60,777 bases of DNA. Source: an uncultured Clostridiaceae bacterium (GTDB lineage: Bacteria > Bacillota > Clostridia > Lachnospirales > Lachnospiraceae). This document shows, piece by piece, positions 7,073 through 16,313 of the stretch. Where the stretch lies: NCBI GenBank assembly GCA_947177415.1, contig CAMWUK010000009.1, forward strand, positions 1 through 60,777, in the 5' to 3' direction. The notes beneath the pieces were generated by a model. It saw only the letters and a list, made by a program, of their open reading frames with translations, was not told where the DNA came from and searched no databases. The position numbers and the translations under genes are program-made. Position 1 is the stretch's first letter. Each line of letters begins with the position of its first letter.

Positions 7073-8353
7073 ATGTTAGATATTAAACTTTTAAGAAGTA
7101 ATTTTGAAGAGGTAGAAAAGGCGTTATCAACAAGAAATGAAGAATTTGATTTAAGCCAGTTTAAAGAGTTAGATGAAAAGAGAAGAAATCTTCTTGGAGA
7201 AGTAGAAGCATTAAAAAGTGAACAGAATAAAGTTTCAAAACAAGTACCAATCATGAAAAAGGAAGGAAAAGATGTGGCACCTGTTTTTGAAGAAATGAAA
7301 AAATTATCAGAAAAGATTAAAGAATTGGATGCACAGGTGCGTGAAGTAGATGCCCAATTGGATGCATGGATGCTTACTATTCCAAATATTCCTCATGAAT
7401 CTGTTCCAGCAGGAAAAACAGATGAAGATAATGTAGAAATTCGCAAATTTGGTGAGCCAACACAGTTTGGTTTTGAAGCAAAAGCACATTGGGATATTGG
7501 AAAAGATTTGGATATTTTAGATCCAGAGATGGCTGCAAAAACAACAGGTGCAAGATTTACCTTCTATAAAGGTATGGGTGCAAAATTAGAACGTGCAATT
7601 ATGAATTTCTTTTTAGATGTTCATGAGAAACAGGGGTATGAAGAAGTATTTCCTCCATTTATGGTAAGCAGGGAAAGTATGACAGGAACAGGTCAATTAC
7701 CAAAATTTGAAGAAGATGCTTACAAGGTATCTGGAGATGGAAAGGAATACTTTTTAGTACCAACAGCAGAAGTACCAGTAACTAATATGTATCGTGATAC
7801 TATTTTAGAGGGAGCAAATCTTCCAATTAAACATTGTGCATATACTGCTTGTTTCCGTGCAGAAGCGGGATCAGCAGGACGTGATACCAGAGGTTTAATC
7901 CGTCAGCATCAGTTTAATAAAGTAGAGTTAGTAGAGTTTGCAAAGCCAGAAGATTCTTATGCAGAATTAGAAAAATTAACCCATGATGCAGAAGAAGTTT
8001 TACAGATTTTAGGATTACCTTATCGTGTGGTAAAAATTTGTATGGGTGATTTAGGATTTACCGCAGCTATGAAATATGATATAGAAGTATGGATGCCAAG
8101 TTATGGAAGATATGTAGAGATTTCAAGTTGTTCTAATTTTGAAGCATTTCAAGCAAGACGTGCAAACATCAAATATAAAGATAATGTGAAAGATAAAGCA
8201 CAATTTGTTCATACATTGAATGGTAGTGGTGTTGCAATTGGAAGAACCACAGCAGCAATTTTAGAGAATTTCCAACAGGAAGATGGCAGTGTGGTAATCC
8301 CAGAAGCATTAAGACCTTATATGCAGGGAAGAAGTGTAATTGAAAAAAAATAA
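7073..8353 (+). CDS. serS: Serine--tRNA ligase
   Basis: A 426-residue class II synthetase. An N-terminal coiled-coil arm (about residues 30-105) binds the tRNA-Ser long variable arm. The catalytic domain shows [21 protein letters not shown] (motif 1 region), [27 protein letters not shown] (motif 2, here in two adjoining blocks) and GSGVAIGRT (motif 3). Length is normal. ATG 7073 is chosen because MLDIKLLR is the usual SerRS start and GGAGG lies 11 bases upstream. An upstream ATG at 7052 falls in the duplicated target of the MITE. The original terminator downstream is split by another MITE. Confidence 0.95.
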   Translation: MLDIKLLRSNFEEVEKALSTRNEEFDLSQFKELDEKRRNLLGEVEALKSEQNKVSKQVPIMKKEGKDVAPVFEEMKKLSEKIKELDAQVREVDAQLDAWMLTIPNIPHESVPAGKTDEDNVEIRKFGEPTQFGFEAKAHWDIGKDLDILDPEMAAKTTGARFTFYKGMGAKLERAIMNFFLDVHEKQGYEEVFPPFMVSRESMTGTGQLPKFEEDAYKVSGDGKEYFLVPTAEVPVTNMYRDTILEGANLPIKHCAYTACFRAEAGSAGRDTRGLIRQHQFNKVELVEFAKPEDSYAELEKLTHDAEEVLQILGLPYRVVKICMGDLGFTAAMKYDIEVWMPSYGRYVEISSCSNFEAFQARRANIKYKDNVKDKAQFVHTLNGSGVAIGRTTAAILENFQQEDGSVVIPEALRPYMQGRSVIEKK

Positions 8354-8360
8354 TCACAAG

Positions 8361-8556
8361 AGAATCCCCTTGTGTATAACTTTAATCATTACTATTCACT
8401 CACAAGCTTGACACTTGCTGTCAAGCTATGTGCCAAGAACATAGAACAGCCAAGAATCCAGCCTCTCGCCCAAGGCGAATTATAAATAGGCTGGATTCAG
8501 TTACTGTTAGCAACGTAGGTGTGAACAATAACTGTTAATCTATACAAGGGGATTTT
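8361..8556 (+). terminator. serS terminator hairpin split by a MITE
   Basis: Left arm AATCCCCTTGTGTATA (from 8363) and right arm TATACAAGGGGATTTT (8541-8556) are complementary apart from an extra TG, but are separated by about 160 bases. Excising MITE copy 8 and one target repeat brings them together around a loop of a few bases, followed by a T run. The sequence directly supports an intrinsic terminator that was interrupted by insertion. Whether it still works is unknown. Confidence 0.75.
8388..8532 (+). mobile_element. Palindromic MITE copy 8, subfamily C, full length
   Basis: A 145-bp element, left end ATTACTATTCAC and right end GTGAACAATAAC. Hairpin 1 is AGCTTGACA/TGTCAAGCT (loop CTTGC). 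Hairpin 2 is GAATCCAGCC/GGCTGGATTC with a TCGCCCAAGGCGA loop. Flanking octamers CTTTAATC and TGTTAATC share their last six bases, a slightly decayed duplication. It is inserted in the loop of the serS terminator. Confidence 0.85.
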
Positions 8557-8577
8557 GCATCAAAGGAGGTGGTGAAT

Positions 8578-9474
8578 ATGCATAGTTATCTCCGTGCGAT
8601 TGGTTTTAGTAATGTAAAGAATCGTTCAGACTTTGAGAAAATTCTTGGAATTGTAATGGAACAGCCTTCTGAAAAGAGTAATACTCCCATGTTAAATAAA
8701 GTAGTTTTGTGTGAGATGAAAAGAGACTTTATGAAGAACATGGGAATTGGAATAGTAGGCGAATATGATGAAAGAGGTTTCTTTTACTTAGGACACTATT
8801 TTCCCTATTGTAAGGGGAAATATATTACTGTAATTGAGGATGTAAACATAAATAAAAGAGTGGATACCGATGCTTATACAGGCATGTGTGAAGATATGCG
8901 GTTAGGTGTTTCTTTGATTTTTTATTTACAAAATATGGCACAATTTATCTCAAAAGGTAAAATGATAGAAGGAGTTGTCAGAGAAGGTCAGGTTTCTCTT
9001 GCTGCATTATCCAAAGAAGGAAAAATTATTTTGGGAATAGAGCAGAATGAAAGACAAATGAGACATAGCAAAGAAGAAAGTGCTCAGCGAAAACGGTTGA
9101 TTGCGGAAGCAAAACAGGGGAACCAAGAGGCGATTGACAGTTTGACGATAGAAGATATAGATGCTTATGTTATGGTTTCAAGACGGGTACAACATGAGGA
9201 TATTTATTCTATTGTGGAGAATACATTTATACCTTATGGTTCAGAATCAGATAATTATACAATAATAGCCACGATTCTTAGCTGGAGGGAAATAGAAAAT
9301 CCATTTACAAGGGAACATATTTATGAGTTAGATGTAAGTTGCAATGAACTTATTTTTAATCTCTGTATTAATAAAAATGATTTACTGGGTATGCCTATGG
9401 TAGGTGCCAGATTTAAAGGAAATATCTGGATGCAGGGAAAAGTAAATTATAGCAAATCTCAAAATGAATTATAA
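8578..9474 (+). CDS. DUF3881 family protein
   Basis: A 298-residue soluble protein whose start (MHSYLRAIGFSNV) and overall layout match the DUF3881 family of Lachnospiraceae and relatives. No catalytic motif is visible and the function is unknown. ATG 8578 has AAAGGAGG eight bases upstream. In-frame GTG codons at 8569 and 8572 overlap or abut that site and are less likely. It follows serS and ends at a bidirectional terminator shared with the convergent L,D-transpeptidase gene. Confidence 0.78.
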   Translation: MHSYLRAIGFSNVKNRSDFEKILGIVMEQPSEKSNTPMLNKVVLCEMKRDFMKNMGIGIVGEYDERGFFYLGHYFPYCKGKYITVIEDVNINKRVDTDAYTGMCEDMRLGVSLIFYLQNMAQFISKGKMIEGVVREGQVSLAALSKEGKIILGIEQNERQMRHSKEESAQRKRLIAEAKQGNQEAIDSLTIEDIDAYVMVSRRVQHEDIYSIVENTFIPYGSESDNYTIIATILSWREIENPFTREHIYELDVSCNELIFNLCINKNDLLGMPMVGARFKGNIWMQGKVNYSKSQNEL

Positions 9475-9476
9475 AA

Positions 9477-9515
9477 AAAAGCATACAAGGAAAAATTTAT
9501 TCTTTGTATGCTTTT
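9477..9515. terminator. Bidirectional terminator
   Basis: AAAAGCATACAA pairs with TTGTATGCTTTT around an AT-rich loop, giving a U-run in both directions. It lies between the stop codons of two convergent genes (DUF3881 and L,D-transpeptidase). Confidence 0.85.
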
Positions 9516-9542
9516 CTTTGTTTAATATTCTATTATTCTCAA

Positions 9543-10943
9543 TTACTCATAAAATACAACAACAGCTACACCAGCTTCAATATTGTTATAAATTTTTTGA
9601 GCTGCACTATATGGTAGATTGACACATCCATGAGAACCATTTGTTTTGTAAATACTGCCACCAAACTTACTACGCCAACTGGCATCATGCATTCCCTCAT
9701 TACCATTAAAAGGCATCCAGAATGAAACTGGAGAACGGTAATCAGCACCTGAGTTTTCACCCAAAATAGCATCTCTTGTTTTGTAAGTAACGCCATAAAC
9801 TCCAGTATGTGTACCATTACCTCTTCCTATATTTCCTGATACAAAGTCCGAATCAACAATAAGTTTTCCATTTTTATAAAACCACAAATGTTGGACAGAT
9901 AAATTTACTTCCACATAAGTATTGCCCCAATCCTGTTTGTCATGAGTTACAGCAGATTGAGTATAAGCAGGTTTTCTAGTCGTTGATTTCCCCTTTTTAA
10001 CAAGTTTCATCAAGTCTTTCGTTTCTTTTTCACGATTGAGAAGCCATCCATAGTCCCCACCAGAAACTGAAATTGTATGTCCATTAGAACCTTTAAATGT
10101 ACGGGTAGATCCAAAAGTATTATAGGTACGCCCAATATAATCTACAAATTCGCGGGTCTTCGTGCTATCAATCTTTACAGAATATTTCTTTTTATTAATG
10201 ATAAGCCAGTCCTTTATAACAGAATGGTCAACAACTTCTGACTTTTTGCCAAAATTGTAAGTAATTTTAGAACCAGAATAAAGAGATACTTTTTCATAGA
10301 GATTCACAAGTTTTTCTGTAGTAGCAGTTATCTTTGGATTTTTATAAAAATCTTCCAAAGAAAGTTTTGTATTACCAGATAAAATTGCTTCCCTCACATG
10401 CTCATAAAGTAAATCTTGGTCTAAAGTTGTACCTAGTATTTCAGGCACTAAAGTATAACCTTGATCTTTTACATAATCGATATATGCATTCTTTGGTTTT
10501 GTGATATTTTCTTTTTGGAAGAATACCAGAGAGTGTAAGGTTTCATCTAATAAATCATCATCTAGGGAAACACATTTTCCTAGCTCCTTATCTGTTTGAT
10601 TCCATATAGAAAGAAACCACAAAAGTGGATTCTGTTCAGAAAGATATGTAGATACCTCTCCATTAGAAACGAATGTAAGCTTCACATCTTCTGCATATAT
10701 AAAGTCTTGTAAATCTTCACGACCATTTAGTTCTAGTATATATTTACTTATCTTTTTTGATAATAGGTCTTCTGCTTCCGCAACTTTTTTAACAGAAACA
10801 TCAATACCATTAATAGTAGTATGATAAAAAAAATGACTGGAAAAATAAAAAGCAAATCCCAGATAAACTAGAAATAATATTCCAATAGGAATAAGAATTG
10901 CACATAAGAGAATTTTATGTGGTGATTTTTTTCGCATATTCAT
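9543..10943 (-). CDS. L,D-transpeptidase with peptidoglycan-binding domain
   Basis: A 466-residue envelope enzyme. It has one N-terminal membrane anchor (about residues 11-34), a central VanW-type/PG_binding_4-like region starting TTINGIDVS, and a C-terminal YkuD domain with the catalytic signature SHGCVN (His438, Cys440). Such enzymes form 3-3 cross-links in peptidoglycan or attach proteins to it. The start has GAGGGG six bases upstream. It is transcribed away from the tRNA gene. No partner genes are adjacent and the domain order matches clostridial homologues. Confidence 0.9.
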   Translation of the reverse strand: MNMRKKSPHKILLCAILIPIGILFLVYLGFAFYFSSHFFYHTTINGIDVSVKKVAEAEDLLSKKISKYILELNGREDLQDFIYAEDVKLTFVSNGEVSTYLSEQNPLLWFLSIWNQTDKELGKCVSLDDDLLDETLHSLVFFQKENITKPKNAYIDYVKDQGYTLVPEILGTTLDQDLLYEHVREAILSGNTKLSLEDFYKNPKITATTEKLVNLYEKVSLYSGSKITYNFGKKSEVVDHSVIKDWLIINKKKYSVKIDSTKTREFVDYIGRTYNTFGSTRTFKGSNGHTISVSGGDYGWLLNREKETKDLMKLVKKGKSTTRKPAYTQSAVTHDKQDWGNTYVEVNLSVQHLWFYKNGKLIVDSDFVSGNIGRGNGTHTGVYGVTYKTRDAILGENSGADYRSPVSFWMPFNGNEGMHDASWRSKFGGSIYKTNGSHGCVNLPYSAAQKIYNNIEAGVAVVVFYE

Positions 10944-10981
10944 AATTAACCCCTCACTTACTTATATTATGATAAAAAAAG

Positions 10982-11053
10982 CACCCCCAGCGGGAATCGA
11001 ACCTGCAACTAACCCTTAGGAGGGGTTTATTATATCCATTTAACTATGAGGGC
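10982..11053 (-). tRNA. tRNA-Arg (anticodon CCT)
   Basis: On the reverse strand a cloverleaf can be folded: acceptor GCCCTCA/TGGGGGT (including G-U pairs), a short D arm, anticodon stem AACCC/GGGTT with loop CTCCTAA (anticodon CCT, reads AGG), and T loop TTCGATT. CCA is not encoded. A run of seven T follows the 3' end and may terminate transcription. The T stem (GCAGG/CCCGC) has one A-C mismatch. Confidence 0.88.
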
Positions 11054-11082
11054 ATATTGTGTAATTATTATGTTAATTGTTT

Positions 11083-11206
11083 GTAACTGTTCAGAACATA
11101 CTCGAGGATTTGCTTGACAAATCCGAGCTTTACAAGATTTTAGCCCTTCGCTTTGCGAATTTTCATGGGCTAAAATCTCGTATCTGTTCAGGTATTGAAC
11201 AGATAC
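11083..11206 (+). mobile_element. Palindromic MITE copy 9, subfamily D, full length
   Basis: A 124-bp element. Left end GTAACTGTTCAG, right end TGAACAGATAC. Hairpin 1 is GGATTTG/CAAATCC (loop CTTGA). Hairpin 2 is GATTTTAGCCC/GGGCTAAAATC with loop TTCGCTTTGCGAA. The terminal palindrome is GTATCTGTTCA/TGAACAGATAC. Flanks AATTGTTT (11075-11082) and GATTGTTT (11207-11214) match at 7 of 8. It is the only member of this subfamily in the window. Confidence 0.85.
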
Positions 11207-11391
11207 GATTGTTTAATAAAGTTATAAGCAAATTTCATTATAGATATTTTATAGAGAAAAGTCAATAATTTTGCCAGATTTGTTTATTGAAATTTTAAAA
11301 TACTATTATAAAACTTTTATATGCTTAACACCATACATGAATATTTTGCCAGTCTAATTATAATACTTTTAGCCATAATTTATATTTTGAC

Positions 11392-11419
11392 GTAACTGTT
11401 CATGATTCTGAACAGTTAT
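11392..11419. mobile_element. Palindromic MITE copy 10, minimal subfamily A
   Basis: A 28-bp palindrome with arms GTAACTGTTCA/TGAACAGTTAT. Flanks ATTTTGAC and ATTCTGAC match at 7 of 8, a target duplication. A lone right arm, GGCTGAACTGTTAC, at about 11443 looks like a decayed subfamily B end. The rest of the 11054-11590 gap (537 bases) is AT-rich and holds copies 9 and 10 but no gene I can support. Confidence 0.8.
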
Positions 11420-11590
11420 ATTCTGACTAAATATCAATGGCATGGCTGAACTGTTACTTATATGATATACTGTATTTGTATCAAAGTTGTAAACAAAAGT
11501 AAACTTTTTTAAAATGATTTTTACAGATACATAGTTATGAGAAGAATATGCCATGTAGAAAATTAAGTTTAGATGAGAGTGGAGAGATAG

Positions 11591-13057
11591 ATGGAAAAAA
11601 ATAATAAGATAGAAGAAAAATATTTATATCAATCGTTATTGGAATATCAGGAATCGGATTATTACCCTTTTCACATGCCAGGGCATAAAAGAAATATAGA
11701 ACAACTTCCTGTTTGGAATCCTTATGGAATAGATATTACAGAAATTGATGGGTTTGATAATTTGCATGATGCAAAAGGAATACTTTCAGATTCTATGAAA
11801 AGGATAGCAAATTTTCGTAGAGCAGAGGAGTCTTTTTATCTGGTAAATGGAACTACTTGTGGAATATTAGCAGGGATTGCCTCTTGCTGTAGCCGGGGAG
11901 ATGAAATTTTAGTAGGAAGGAATTGTCATAAGGCAGTTTATCATGGGATATCCACATTGGGATTGGTTCCAAGGTATATTTATCCACACAGTTATCAAGA
12001 TTTTTACATAAATTGTGGATATCTTTCCGAAAAAATCGAAAAAATGTTGACAACTTTCAAAAATATTAAAATGGTTTTACTTACTTCACCTACTTACGAA
12101 GGTATTGTTTCTGATATTGAAACAATTACAAACATTGTTCATAAATATGAAATTCCTTTGATGGTGGATCAAGCACATGGGGCTCATTTTGGAATGCATA
12201 AAGATTTTCCAGTATCTGCAGTGGAGTATGGAGCAGATATTGTGGTAGAGAGCGTACACAAAACTCTTCCATCTTATACACAAACTGCATTACTTCATGT
12301 ACAAGGAAATATGGTAAATCGCAGAAATCTTAGAAAATACTTAGGCATTTACCAGACTTCCAGTCCATCTTATATTATGATGGCTGGAATAGAATGGTGC
12401 CAGAAATATTGTGCCAGTGAGAAAGGGAAAAAAGCATTTGATACATATATGGAAGAATTACATAAATTGCGTGAACAATTTACACAATTTAAGTATATCA
12501 GACTGTTTCAACCTCAAAAAGGAGTAGCAGGCTGTAAATCTTATGATGATGGAAAACTGGTATTTGGAGTGGCAGACAACTTAATGTCTGGACAGGAATT
12601 ATATGATAGACTACAGAAGCAGTATCATTTACAATTAGAAATGGCATCATTATATTACGTAATTGCCATGACGAGTGTAATGGACAGGAAAGAAGGGTTT
12701 GAACGGTTAATAAAAGCATTGGAAGAAATAGATAGAGAGTTGGAGGAAGTAAATTTAGGAAATAATATAGAGCAATTAATGAAAGAATCTGTTATAATAG
12801 AATTTCCTATTCAAAATGAACAGATTTGTATTCCCTTTGAAGCAGAGCTGGCAAAAGGAGAATGGGTGAATTTTAGGGAAGCTTTTGGAAGAATTTCCAA
12901 AAGTTATTTATATTTATATCCGCCAGGAATTCCATTTTTGGTGCCTGGTGAGAAAATTAGTGAGAAAGTGATTGCATTTGTAGAAAAATGCAAAATGGCA
13001 GAACTTGAGATAAAAGGTATGGATGAGGAACAGCTGGAGGTAATGGTAAATGAATAA
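11591..13057 (+). CDS. Orn/Lys/Arg decarboxylase family PLP enzyme
   Basis: A 488-residue fold-type I aminotransferase-like decarboxylase. The PLP site reads ESVHKTLPSYTQTALLH, Lys224 being the Schiff-base lysine. DQAHGAH (Asp193, His196) binds the cofactor, and HMPGHKR near residue 28 is the family N-terminal signature. It is the short form (about 480 aa) lacking the inducible-enzyme wing domain, as in Bacillus YaaO or SpeA-type enzymes. The substrate (arginine, lysine or ornithine) cannot be decided. It overlaps the kinase-like gene by 8 bases and is first in a run leading to yaaR and holB. Confidence 0.92.
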   Translation: MEKNNKIEEKYLYQSLLEYQESDYYPFHMPGHKRNIEQLPVWNPYGIDITEIDGFDNLHDAKGILSDSMKRIANFRRAEESFYLVNGTTCGILAGIASCCSRGDEILVGRNCHKAVYHGISTLGLVPRYIYPHSYQDFYINCGYLSEKIEKMLTTFKNIKMVLLTSPTYEGIVSDIETITNIVHKYEIPLMVDQAHGAHFGMHKDFPVSAVEYGADIVVESVHKTLPSYTQTALLHVQGNMVNRRNLRKYLGIYQTSSPSYIMMAGIEWCQKYCASEKGKKAFDTYMEELHKLREQFTQFKYIRLFQPQKGVAGCKSYDDGKLVFGVADNLMSGQELYDRLQKQYHLQLEMASLYYVIAMTSVMDRKEGFERLIKALEEIDRELEEVNLGNNIEQLMKESVIIEFPIQNEQICIPFEAELAKGEWVNFREAFGRISKSYLYLYPPGIPFLVPGEKISEKVIAFVEKCKMAELEIKGMDEEQLEVMVNE

Positions 13058-13649
13058 ATTGTTTGTGTTAATGGGAAAAAGTGCATCAGGAAAGGATACT
13101 ATTTATAAGAAATTATTAGATGATAAACGAATATCACTAAAGACAATAGTTCCTTATACTACACGACCAATCCGCCATGAAGAGAAAGAGGGAGTGGAGT
13201 ATCATTTTGTCTCCCGTGACAAATTTGAGGAAATGAAAGAAAATAAATTAGTAATAGAATCCAGAGATTATCAGACGGTTCATGGGGTATGGAGTTATTT
13301 TACTGCATACGATGGACAATTTTCCCAAGAAAATAGCAAGGATAATTATTTGATGATTAATACACTAAATGGCTATGAACAAATCCGGGACTATTTTGGT
13401 AAGGATAATGTAGTACCATTATATATCTATGTGGAGGATGGTATACGGTTGACAAGGGCATTGAAGAGAGAGAGAAGGCAAAAGGTACCAAAGTATGCAG
13501 AAATGTGCCGGAGATATTTAGCAGATGATGAAGATTTCTCCAAAGAAAAATTAGAGAAAGCAGGAATTGACACATTTTATGATAATGAAAATATAGATCG
13601 CTGTATGGAACAAATTGTAAGATGTATTACTGTTCACTCACAAGCTTGA
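13050..13649 (+). CDS. Guanylate kinase-like protein
   Basis: A 199-residue P-loop kinase: GKSASGKDT (residues 9-17), TTRPIRHEEKEGVEYHFVS (the GMP-binding region of guanylate kinases) and a lid-like segment RALKRERRQ. It is diverged from the housekeeping Gmk, so the nucleotide specificity is uncertain. The last codons (ITVHSQA) and the stop are supplied by the left end of a truncated MITE beginning at 13626, so the native C-terminus has been replaced. The start overlaps the decarboxylase by 8 bases, implying translational coupling. Confidence 0.85.
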   Translation: MNKLFVLMGKSASGKDTIYKKLLDDKRISLKTIVPYTTRPIRHEEKEGVEYHFVSRDKFEEMKENKLVIESRDYQTVHGVWSYFTAYDGQFSQENSKDNYLMINTLNGYEQIRDYFGKDNVVPLYIYVEDGIRLTRALKRERRQKVPKYAEMCRRYLADDEDFSKEKLEKAGIDTFYDNENIDRCMEQIVRCITVHSQA

Positions 13650-13698
13650 CACTTGCTGTCAAGCTATGTGCAAAAATGTAAAACAGTCAAGAATCCAG
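13626..13698 (+). mobile_element. Palindromic MITE copy 11, subfamily C 5' fragment
   Basis: Left end ATTACTGTTCAC, hairpin 1 AGCTTGACA/TGTCAAGCT and the first arm of hairpin 2 (GAATCCAG), then unrelated sequence. The right half is deleted. Its left 24 bases overlap the end of the guanylate-kinase-like gene and provide its stop codon. Confidence 0.78.
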
Positions 13699-13761
13699 AG
13701 TAAGTAATGATTGATTTTATCTTCAGTTTGTTCTAAAATATTAAATAAGAAGTGGTCGAAT

Positions 13762-13895
13762 GTAACAGTCTAGGTAGGTCTGTGCATTTACTGCACTGAC
13801 CGTAAAAATATTTAAAGCAGGAATGGAATTGGGCAATTATAAATGCGAAGCTTGCCCGATTCTGTAACAGTTTAGCCTGTGGGCTGAACTGTTAT
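13762..13895 (+). mobile_element. Palindromic MITE copy 12, subfamily B, full length
   Basis: A 134-bp element, left end GTAACAGTCTAG, right end CTGAACTGTTAT. Hairpin 1 carries loop TTTAC. Hairpin 2 is GAATTGGGCAA/TTGCCCGATTC. Flanking octamers GGTCGAAT and TGTCGAAA share six central bases, a decayed duplication. It lies 32 bases upstream of the yaaR start. Between it and the preceding gene is only copy 11 and about 60 bases of featureless AT-rich DNA. Confidence 0.82.
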
Positions 13896-13927
13896 TGTCG
13901 AAAAGTTACAATATAGGGAGTATATAT

Positions 13928-14371
13928 ATGGATTTAAAAATTAACCAGATGCAGCAGGTAAACAATGATATAGACAAAAAAGGAACGGTGCAAAATACGG
14001 ATGGTACCTTTAAGTTTACCCTTGCCAGCCAAATTGAAGAGGCAGATTTACAGGCAAGACTGACTGTTATGATGGAAGAGATTACCCAGCAGGGGAAGAG
14101 CCTTGGAAAACGTATGGATATTAGGGATATGAAAAGATATCGTATGTTGGTGCAAGGATTTATGAACGAGATTATCAGCCGTTCCCATAAGTTTAGCAGA
14201 GAGAACTTTCTGGATAAGCGGGGCAGACACCGGGTTTATGGTATTGTAAAATTGGTAAACCAGAATCTGGATGAACTGGCTGCGGAATTGATAAAGGATG
14301 AGAAAGATCATTTAATGATTCTAAGCAAAATTGATGAGATATGTGGTCTGCTCTTGGACATTTTAACTTAG
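13928..14371 (+). CDS. yaaR: YaaR (DUF327) family protein
   Basis: A 147-residue helical protein of the DUF327/YaaR family: [19 protein letters not shown] followed by [18 protein letters not shown]. Its place directly before holB and ricT matches the conserved yaaR-holB-yaaT order in Firmicutes. Function is poorly defined. ATG 13928 with AGGGAG upstream is chosen; an in-frame TTG at 13895 overlaps the MITE end and has no ribosome site. Confidence 0.85.
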   Translation: MDLKINQMQQVNNDIDKKGTVQNTDGTFKFTLASQIEEADLQARLTVMMEEITQQGKSLGKRMDIRDMKRYRMLVQGFMNEIISRSHKFSRENFLDKRGRHRVYGIVKLVNQNLDELAAELIKDEKDHLMILSKIDEICGLLLDILT

Positions 14372-14390
14372 GGAAAAGGAGTTGGAAATT

Positions 14391-15374
14391 ATGAATTTTA
14401 ATCAGATAGTTGGGCATAAAGATGTAATAGATTACCTACAGAAAGGGATAAAAGAAGACAAGCTTTCCCATGCTTATATTTTTGCTGGAGAAAAAGGATA
14501 TGGAAAGAAAATGATGGCAGGTATTTTTGCAGCAACCTTGCAATGTGAGGAAAAAGGGGAAACACCTTGTGGAAAATGTAAATCCTGTATGCAGGCAGAA
14601 AGTGGTAACCATCCAGACATACGGTGGGTTACCCATGAAAAGGCGAGTATTGGTGTAGATGATATTCGTAACCAGGTAAACAATGACATTGCAATTAAGC
14701 CTTATAGCAGTCCATATAAGATATATATTATTCCAGAAGGCGAAAAAATGACAGAGCAGGCACAGAATGCCTTGCTGAAAACCATAGAAGAGCCACCACA
14801 TTATGCAGTTGTAATTTTATTAACTGAAAATAGCAACCGTTTCCTGCCAACAATTTTATCCAGATGTGTTTTATTACAGTTAAAGCCGGTATCTCCACCA
14901 TTAATTAAGAAGTTTCTTATGGAACAACATAGTATTCCGGATTATCAGGCTGAGCTTAGTGCCAATTTTTCACAGGGTAATGTGGGAAAAGCAATTCGTT
15001 ATGCATCCAGTGATGAATTTATAGAATTAAAGAAGGATACTCTGCACATTTTAAAGCATGTGGATGAAATGAAAACTTATGAGATTATGCAGTTTGTAAA
15101 AGGTCTTTCAGAGAAGAAAAAAGATATTTATGATTATCTGGATTTGATTCTTTTGTGGTACAGGGATGTTTTACTTTTTAAAGTAACCCGTGATCCAAAT
15201 GGATTATTGTTTGCAGATGAATTACACAGTATTTCAAAACAGGCAAGCAAGAAAGAATATGAGGCAATTGAGAATGTTATACAGGCGGTGGAAAAGGCAA
15301 AGGTACGTTTAAAAGCAAATGTAAATTTTGACACTGCCATGGAATTAATGATTTTTGTAATGAAAGAGAAGTAG
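14391..15374 (+). CDS. holB: DNA polymerase III delta' subunit
   Basis: A 327-residue clamp-loader subunit of the AAA+ family. It has GEKGYGKK (degenerate Walker A, residues 33-40), a four-cysteine zinc module (Cys52, 60, 63, 66), and AQNALLKTIEEPP with LPTILSRC, the sensor and arginine-finger region typical of delta'/gamma-tau. It acts with DnaX and HolA to load the beta clamp. ATG 14391 has AGGAG nine bases upstream. The TTG at 14382 overlaps that site. ricT follows after 25 bases. Confidence 0.93.
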   Translation: MNFNQIVGHKDVIDYLQKGIKEDKLSHAYIFAGEKGYGKKMMAGIFAATLQCEEKGETPCGKCKSCMQAESGNHPDIRWVTHEKASIGVDDIRNQVNNDIAIKPYSSPYKIYIIPEGEKMTEQAQNALLKTIEEPPHYAVVILLTENSNRFLPTILSRCVLLQLKPVSPPLIKKFLMEQHSIPDYQAELSANFSQGNVGKAIRYASSDEFIELKKDTLHILKHVDEMKTYEIMQFVKGLSEKKKDIYDYLDLILLWYRDVLLFKVTRDPNGLLFADELHSISKQASKKEYEAIENVIQAVEKAKVRLKANVNFDTAMELMIFVMKEK

Positions 15375-15399
15375 GGTTTGACATAGAATGGAGGCAAAT

Positions 15400-16311
15400 G
15401 TGGTAACAATAATTGGTGTAAGATTTCGCAAAACAGGAAAGATTTATTATTTTAGTCCCGGAAAATTAAAAATAGAAAAACAAGATCATGTCATTGTGGA
15501 AACTGTAAGAGGTGTGGAGTATGGTACAGTTGTATTAGGACCAAAAGAGATCCCAGAATCTGAGATAGTACAACCCTTAAGGACTGTAATCCGTATTGCA
15601 ACAGAAGCAGATGATGAGGTTGAAAGAAAGAATCACGAAAAAGAAAAGAAGGCTTTTGAAATTTGCCTGGAAAAGATTGCAAATCACAAGCTGGGTATGA
15701 AATTGATTGATACAGAGTATACTTTTGATAATAACAAAATTATGTTTTATTTTACTGCAGATGGGAGAATTGATTTTCGTGAATTAGTAAAAGATCTGGC
15801 AGCAGTATTTAAAACCCGCATTGAATTAAGGCAGATTGGAGTACGTGATGAAACAAAGATATTAGGTGGAATTGGAATTTGTGGAAGACCACTTTGCTGC
15901 CATACTTATTTGTCTGATTTTGTTCCAGTTTCCATTAAAATGGCGAAGGAACAGAATTTATCCTTGAATCCAACCAAGATTTCAGGTGTTTGCGGACGGT
16001 TGATGTGTTGTTTGAATAATGAGGAAGAGGCCTATGAGGAATTGAACAGCAAACTTCCTAATATGGGTGATACTGTGATTACTCCAGAAGGCATAAAAGG
16101 GGATGTGCAAAGTATTAGTGTCTTGAAACAGCTTGTAAAGGTTGTAGTAACTTTGGAAAATGATGAGAAAGAAGTCAGGGAGTATCATGTTGATGATCTA
16201 AAGTTTAAACCAAGAAAAAGAAGGGAACATACAGAAAAGGACAATAAAGCAATGAAAGAATTGGAACGCTTGGAAAAGATGGACAAAACAGAAAAGTCAA
16301 ATTTAGATTAA
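15400..16311 (+). CDS. ricT: RicT/YaaT, PSP1 domain protein
   Basis: A 303-residue PSP1-domain protein. The N-terminus VGVRFRKTGKIYYFSPG-like block and the cysteine-rich GICGRPLCC and GVCGRLMCC motifs are diagnostic. In Bacillus, RicT joins RicA and RicF in an Fe-S complex that influences RNase Y processing and phosphorelay signalling. I choose GTG 15400 because GGAGG lies five bases upstream and the protein then begins MVTIIGVRF, as in homologues. The in-frame ATG at 15388 overlaps that ribosome site. The C-terminal 35 residues are charged. Confidence 0.9.
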   Translation: MVTIIGVRFRKTGKIYYFSPGKLKIEKQDHVIVETVRGVEYGTVVLGPKEIPESEIVQPLRTVIRIATEADDEVERKNHEKEKKAFEICLEKIANHKLGMKLIDTEYTFDNNKIMFYFTADGRIDFRELVKDLAAVFKTRIELRQIGVRDETKILGGIGICGRPLCCHTYLSDFVPVSIKMAKEQNLSLNPTKISGVCGRLMCCLNNEEEAYEELNSKLPNMGDTVITPEGIKGDVQSISVLKQLVKVVVTLENDEKEVREYHVDDLKFKPRKRREHTEKDNKAMKELERLEKMDKTEKSNLD

Positions 16312-16313
16312 GG

